Source: Hippopus hippopus
Taxonomy: Eukaryota; Mollusca; Bivalvia; Cardiida; Cardiidae
DNA: 64,000 nt
Reading direction: 5' to 3'
NCBI GenBank assembly: GCA_946811185.2
Contig: OX328097.1
Location: 27,737,627-27,801,626, forward strand
Shown: positions 60,701 through 64,000 of the stretch, piece after piece
Layout of the letters: each line of letters starts with the position of its first letter
Numbering within the stretch: the stretch's first letter is position 1
Program-made: the position numbers and the translations under genes
The notes under the pieces: model-generated
Databases searched by the model: none
Told to the model about the DNA's origin: nothing
Seen by the model: the letters and a program-made list of their open reading frames with translations, nothing else

Positions 60701-63700
60701 AATTCTTTAGTCAGGCATAAAAGCCGAGTATGTCCTGTATTTCCATTCTGTTCCATGTGACATGCTATCCATGGATAACGGAACTCTACTATTTTAGTAT
60801 TTTACTATAATTTTTCCAGCTCTAATACATATATCGCACATACAGTCGAACACTGTGTCAAAGACGATTCTAAGTATTGTATGATGGCGTAACGGACATG
60901 CAGACTACTTTCAGCTTGGTTTCCGATTTGATTGGTCAAAATTTCACATTACAATATCTATTCGTCATTCAAAAAAAAAAAGATTTATTTCCCAATAAAC
61001 CAGTATTTGTTTTAGGTTCTGTTTTCGTAAAGCATTGCAATTAATTACAATAGTTTGTTGTTAAAACTTGTAGGTATGTAATAAAAGGAATAATATGCAG
61101 TACTCTCCAGGAAGCTACTACAATACGACATTCCATATTTAAACACACAGTTTCATTGAGAGACAAGCACTTACCACTGTGTATACCGATTCTCAGTCTC
61201 GCATATGTACCGGGTATGTGTTGTATTTCCATTCTGTTCACGTGTTCCATGATGTCCAATGACAACGAGGCGATTTCCGAGGCATGGAGATTACCATTCA
61301 TTTTTGGTACGCCTATGGGAGGAGATAATAATTTTAAAAAAAAAAGGGACACGAAAAATCAGTTCAAAAACAATCAGTCAAACTTGTGTTGTATAAGAAA
61401 CCTTCTTTATAGACAGCCCATTCTTTTCTATAAGTTCGTGGATCTTTGCCTCCTGCAATGGAATGTCTCAGTTAACAGTTAACTGCCATATGAGGTGAGG
61501 TCGTTTGTTCCCTCATGTCGTTCATTTGCTCCTTATCACCAACCAGAATTTTAGACTTGTTCATGTTGAAGGCATTTCTACAGACTACAAATGGTTGGAC
61601 TTACTATTGAAAGGATAAAAAAAAAATATTAGAAAAGGAAAAAAAGTTGGTTAACAGCATTTTTTCCTTAGGCCAGCTGCTATCGTGGTACATCAGGTAG
61701 GTCATGAATCCATAAGCTTCGTGTTGTATTGATGGAGATACAAGATACGTTGGTAGCAACACTTGCTTTCCTGGCGTAAATTTTATGCTTCTAATGACCT
61801 TCGTATGAGTTGAAGCGATGAAGGTACATGTACCTGACATTTTTATGAAAAAGGTTTACTTTCGACAATTTTATTGTAAAATTTATCTTCTTTCAATAGG
61901 CATGACTCTTAGAATATAAGTAAAGGAAGTCAAAATTGTACTTTGAGATTATCTTATCTGCTACACTACATTTGGGGCTTTTTTTTTTTAAGTGGGTTTT
62001 AAAAGACATATTTACATTGGAAAGCCCCGCTTACTTGCAAAGAATATTGTACCTAAACAGACACTAGGACCTGTATTCACTAACCATTCTTATTATCATT
62101 GCCATATTGTTAAGAATTTTCTAAATTTCAAACACAATTTCGGATTGACTAAACTAAATCGTTTAACAATCAGATATCGCATTACTTTCTACATCTGATG
62201 TAGCATATGACTAAAGATATAATTTAGAATTGTTAATGAATATGGGCCCCATAAGATACTGAAAAATTTTACAAATTCAAATTATCTGCAGATGACAAAT
62301 TCCAAATTGGTAAAAATGAGCTTATCAAAATCTCTGAAAGGATAGAAAGGATTGTAGGAAAAGGAGAAAATGCTGATTACCGGCATTTTCTTCTTTTCCC
62401 ACATGGTTTTCAAAAGCTTTTTCCCAGGCTACTCTATCATGGTCAAAATCACGCCCAAACGGGCGTTAACCCTTTCACATACAATAAAAAAGACAGACTT
62501 GTCTAAATTCAACGCGATTGCAGTCGATAAAAACCAATTTGGCTCAAGTGATGGGATTTCGTCCATGAAAGATTAGAAAACTGTTGGAAAAGGAGAAAAT
62601 ACTCGAAACCTGCATTCTCCCCTTTTCAATAGGTTGCTTTCTTAGGGCCTTTAAAACTCGGGACAAGGTGGATAACCCTTTACCACACAATCCCGACTTT
62701 AAATGAGCCTGAGAAAGAAATCATTTGAAAACATTGTGGGGAAAGGAGAATATGCTGGTAACCAGTATATTCTCCTTTTTCCAACAATGTTTTGTACCCT
62801 TCCAAAACAAGTTTCGATTCATTCAGTCACATTTATTTTGTCGTCTGCAAATGCTTTCATTTTGGATCAGACTGAAATTTTGTCGTATGGTAAAGAGGTT
62901 AAGGGTAAAACACCACACGAAGAAACGAGCCCATACCTGACACGACGAGATAAGCGTCCCCGATTGTCTCCACCTTGTAGACGTCATACATCTCAATACG
63001 ATCATCCAGACACGAATAGATCATGTTCAGCATCTCCACAATCTAGTGATGAGACGAATTTGACCCTTTACCATTAACAGTTCCGAGTTCTAACGATCCT
63101 AAAGAGAAAGTCTTTTGAAAACATTATAGAAAAAGTTGAAAGTTCTGGTATCTAGCATTTTCTCCTTATCAAACACCACTGTAGCCATACTCGGCTTTGT
63201 CGTCTACAAATGCCTTGAATTTGGACGAGTCTGGAATTTTGTGGTTTTGTAAAAGATTTGAAATAAGTTTATTTCTTCCGTTCTATGAATTGTTCTTGTA
63301 AAGTACTGAGCATAGGTGTAGTAGGGTAGGAAGGAGGGGGTACATTTTTAAGACTTATTCTCGCGTGCGTTCAACGTGTAGACTCGATTCTACACCAAAG
63401 TATGTTGTTTCCACCAGCCAATCTAGAATCGCGGTCCGTATTCACCATCCATTTGTTTTAGCCAATCAGAAATTGCATTACTTTGAAAATTAGAAATTTC
63501 ATGAGGATTAGACAAAGAATGAAACCCAAAGTTAGAGCTGAATACAGGTCCATGTTTAACTCAAAATTCCAGGACTAGAGTAGAGTTTTAGTAAAGTTCT
63601 TAGTCTAATTCTCAAGAAACTTCAAAGTAACGCCATTTCGGATTGGCTAGACGAAATGGTTTAGCCAGTTAGAAATTCTATTTCTTTCTTAATCTAAAAC

Positions 63701-64000
63701 AAGACGAAGAATTCAATTTAGATTGATTGTAAATACACAGTCTGAACAAGAATCTGCTGTAAATACAATTATATACAGGTATTCTTCAAACTTTTGCAAA
63801 ACAAAGTCTCCATCTCACAGAAATATCACACTTCGAACCTGTAATGGAGAACTCCTGGACGATATCTCTGTAAACCCTACAATGTCGCTAAACATGATTG
63901 TTGCTTCGCGGAATTCCTCTGTCTCGACCGTCTCATTTCTCTTGAGCTGTTCTGCTACTGTTTTCGGCAACATTTGATACAACAGAGTATCTGTTCGCTT
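54578..64000 (-). CDS. Guanylate cyclase, catalytic domain (3' exons)
   Basis: Six exons join in phase: 64000-63839, 63042-62937, 61312-61175, 58409-58311, 56871-56780 and 54706-54578. They encode a class III nucleotide cyclase domain that makes cGMP from GTP. Motifs: [14 protein letters not shown] (end of the dimerisation helix typical of receptor guanylate cyclases), [11 protein letters not shown] (first metal Asp), [13 protein letters not shown] (second metal Asp and the guanine-recognising Glu of KVETIGD), [16 protein letters not shown] (guanine-specifying Cys, then the Asn and Arg of the transition-state site), and [14 protein letters not shown] near the end. All key residues are present. 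The N-terminal part is outside the window, so receptor type is likely but not proven. Confidence 0.92.
55340..55590. repeat. TTAA-type hairpin MITE with duplicated left module
   Basis: The module 'TTTTGAAAACATTTCGAGAAAAGAAG' type is followed by a second 'CTTGGAAAATATTGTGG'. Centre AAAAAATACTACCAATC, AGCATTTTCTCC. Right end GTGGGAAAGGGTTAA. (Listed blocks are each within the element; 'module' refers to its left arm.). Confidence 0.55.
55838..55985. repeat. Long near-perfect palindrome
   Basis: TGTGTGATATTAAAAATCTG and TGATGCGGTTAAAAAACTCG on the left arm pair with CGAGT-TTTTCAACCGCATCA and CAGATTTTTAATATCACACA on the right. The loop is CGTCCTTCAGA. It lies in the last intron of the guanylate cyclase gene. 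Confidence 0.8.
56780..56871 (-). CDS. Guanylate cyclase exon e
   Basis: 92 nt, phase 1 to 0, TTTTTTCAG acceptor, ACCAAG|GTAAGT donor. Encodes [19 protein letters not shown] and [10 protein letters not shown]. Confidence 0.85.
57029..57250 (+). repeat. tRNA-derived SINE
   Basis: CTGTGTGGCTTAGTGGTAAG (box A), TTGGTTCGATCCC (box B) then a C-run, GCAAGACACTTCATAGCC, and GTGAGCTGTCGCCATGATAT. Same family as the SINE at 12805 but without an AATC tail. Confidence 0.75.
57490..58210. repeat. Three degenerate tandem units of ~230-280 bp
   Basis: Units starting near 57490, 57775 and 58018 share ATATGGGMGAAGCC, GTGCAAGATACAGGA, AAACCCATCCTAAGTTACGC and GTGCTCGGTGTATAGC. Non-coding, in the intron between guanylate cyclase exons d and e. 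Confidence 0.75.
58311..58409 (-). CDS. Guanylate cyclase exon d
   Basis: 99 nt, phase 1 to 1, CCTTTTAG acceptor, GGTTGC|GTAAGT donor. Encodes [20 protein letters not shown] and [12 protein letters not shown]. Confidence 0.9.
58650..58830. repeat. TTAA-type hairpin MITE, degraded
   Basis: TTAGCAGATGACAATTTC and GTGTGCAAAATATTGTGG with the inverse CACAATGTATTCAAAAAC. The central palindrome is mostly lost. Confidence 0.45.
58885..59080. repeat. MITE family 4 copy
   Basis: CTTAACCTGCTAAATAAGTG at left, CTTGGCAGCAAAATGGTTAA at right. Hairpin AATCAGACTGCACCTT, TTGTGCAGTCTGATCTTG. Confidence 0.7.
59082..59275. repeat. TTAA-type hairpin MITE, degraded, directly abutting a family-4 MITE
   Basis: The TTAA at 59078 is shared with the family-4 element's right end. 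CCCTTCACCAAAATATCCC at left; a C-run and A-run (59109-59140) replace part of the centre. Confidence 0.55.
59604..60630. repeat. ~1-kb foldback element
   Basis: The left arm (AGGCCTCTGAAACTCCATTG, GTCTATCAAGG, later AATAGCACATTGGGGATTCC) is inverted at the right (GGAGTCACCAATGTGCTATT, later GATAGACCAATAGAGCTTC). The inner arms also pair: TGCGCTGACGTCACACGATT with ATTGTGTGACGTCAGCGCAT. It has almost no loop and no protein. It lies in an intron of the guanylate cyclase gene. Confidence 0.8.
60631..61170. other. Intron sequence, no gene
   Basis: 'GTATGTCCTGTATTTCCATT' at 60729 resembles part of guanylate cyclase exon c ('GTATGTGTTGTATTTCCATT' at 61212) over about 30 nt, so it may be an exon fragment duplication. 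Nothing else is supported. Confidence 0.4.
61175..61312 (-). CDS. Guanylate cyclase exon c
   Basis: 138 nt, phase 1 to 1, CTCCCATAG acceptor, CAGTG|GTAAGT donor. Encodes [20 protein letters not shown] and [11 protein letters not shown]. Confidence 0.9.
61600..61690. repeat. Hairpin MITE fragment
   Basis: TATTAGAAAAGGAAAAAAAG and TTGGTTAACAGCATTTTTTCC: a worn centre of the TTAA hairpin family. Confidence 0.45.
62058..62260. repeat. Family-6 palindromic repeat, degraded
   Basis: CTGTATTCACTAACCATTCT at left, AATTGTTAATGAATATGGG at right, with TTTCGGATTGACTAAAC and TCGTTTAACAATCAGA in the centre. Confidence 0.5.
62340..62465. repeat. TTAA-type hairpin MITE core
   Basis: GGATTGTAGGAAAAGGAGAA, AATGCTGATTACC, GGCATTTTCTTCTTTTCCC then ACATGGTTTTCAAAAGC. 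Confidence 0.65.
62467..62670. repeat. TTAA-type hairpin MITE, degraded
   Basis: TTAACCCTTTCACATACAAT at left. Centre GGAGAAAATACTCGAAACC, TGCATTCTCCCC. It runs directly into the next copy. Confidence 0.5.
62675..62898. repeat. TTAA-type hairpin MITE adjoining a guanylate cyclase exon
   Basis: AACCCTTTACCACACAATCC at left, TCGTATGGTAAAGAGGTTAA at right. Centre GGAGAATATGCTGGTAACC, AGTATATTCTCC shows compensatory changes in both arms. Its right end is 38 bp from the donor end of exon b. Confidence 0.7.
62937..63042 (-). CDS. Guanylate cyclase exon b
   Basis: 106 nt, phase 0 to 1, ATCACTAG acceptor and TCAG|GTATGG donor. Encodes [20 protein letters not shown] and [15 protein letters not shown]. 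Confidence 0.88.
63062..63258. repeat. TTAA-type hairpin MITE, degraded, just upstream of exon b
   Basis: TGACCCTTTACCATTAACAG at left; centre AAAGTTGAAAGTTCTGGTA, TCTAGCATTTTCTCC. About 20 bp from the acceptor of exon b. Confidence 0.55.
63430..63722. repeat. Two family-6 palindromic repeats, back to back
   Basis: The first (63430-63555) keeps TTTAGCCAATCAGAAATTGC only on one side. The second (63585-63720) has GGATTGGCTAGACGAAATGG and GGTTTAGCCAGTTAGAAAT with outer TCTTAGTCTAATTCTC. Confidence 0.55.
63839..64000 (-). CDS. Guanylate cyclase exon a (partial at window edge)
   Basis: Phase 0 end, donor TTACAG|GTTCGA. Encodes [19 protein letters not shown] and [19 protein letters not shown]. 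Confidence 0.88.

Noticed and set aside
1..64000. CRISPR arrays, prokaryotic operons or ribosome binding sites
   Set aside because: The window has spliced animal genes and eukaryotic transposons. The tandem arrays seen have no spacer structure.

Overview
The window reads as nuclear DNA of an invertebrate animal, most likely a bivalve mollusc. It is AT-rich, has short exons separated by long repeat-filled introns, and is packed with short inverted-repeat elements and tRNA-derived SINEs. It also carries a 'GACGGAC...CCCCCTCTACTTCG' repeat module of a type common in bivalve genomes. The species call comes from repeat style and is only moderately certain.

Three host genes can be assembled from exons with matching splice phases. 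(1) A CD36/scavenger-receptor-class-B-like gene on the + strand (exons 10693-31071). It has the GPYVY motif, the domain that precedes the C-terminal membrane segment, that segment and a short cytoplasmic tail; its N-terminal exons were not found. (2) A claudin/PMP22-type four-membrane-pass gene on the - strand (50321-46885, three exons), with a triplicated piece of exon 2 beside it. (3) The catalytic end of a guanylate cyclase on the - strand (64000-54578, six exons), which continues beyond the right edge.

Between the first two genes lies a 12,550-bp Polinton/Maverick (31839-44388). It has AG...CT ends, long terminal inverted repeats (TIRs) and a perfect 6-bp target duplication (CACATT). Its genes, left to right, are: a small - strand gene, a - strand zinc-knuckle gene (frameshifted), a PolB remnant, the packaging ATPase (one stop), two genes sharing a GGFL core-protein domain, a conserved 283-aa protein, a chromodomain integrase (two stops), a small membrane protein, the penton, a pVI-like protein, the major capsid protein, a 131-aa CxxC protein, and the start of an adenain-like protease cut off by the right TIR. 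Capsid genes are intact while replication, integration and maturation genes are damaged, so this copy looks non-autonomous but may still encode virion shell proteins.

The most striking observation is a set of eleven 16-nt stem-loops of the form AGYYCT-TTTC-AGRRCT inside the Polinton. They closely match the histone-mRNA 3' stem-loop. One lies 28 nt after the major capsid stop codon. Five lie in each TIR, oriented so that they would end outward transcripts; the first on the left is 53 nt after the stop of the small - strand gene. This suggests that the element borrows the S-phase, poly(A)-independent histone 3'-end pathway.

The rest is mostly repeats: a TTAA-flanked hairpin MITE family with about 25-30 copies, three further hairpin families, an ~850-bp repeat present four times (one copy is the Polinton target, another carries a nested piggyBac-type element with a SINE inside it), several large foldback elements, and decayed THAP-domain and mariner-type HTH coding fragments.
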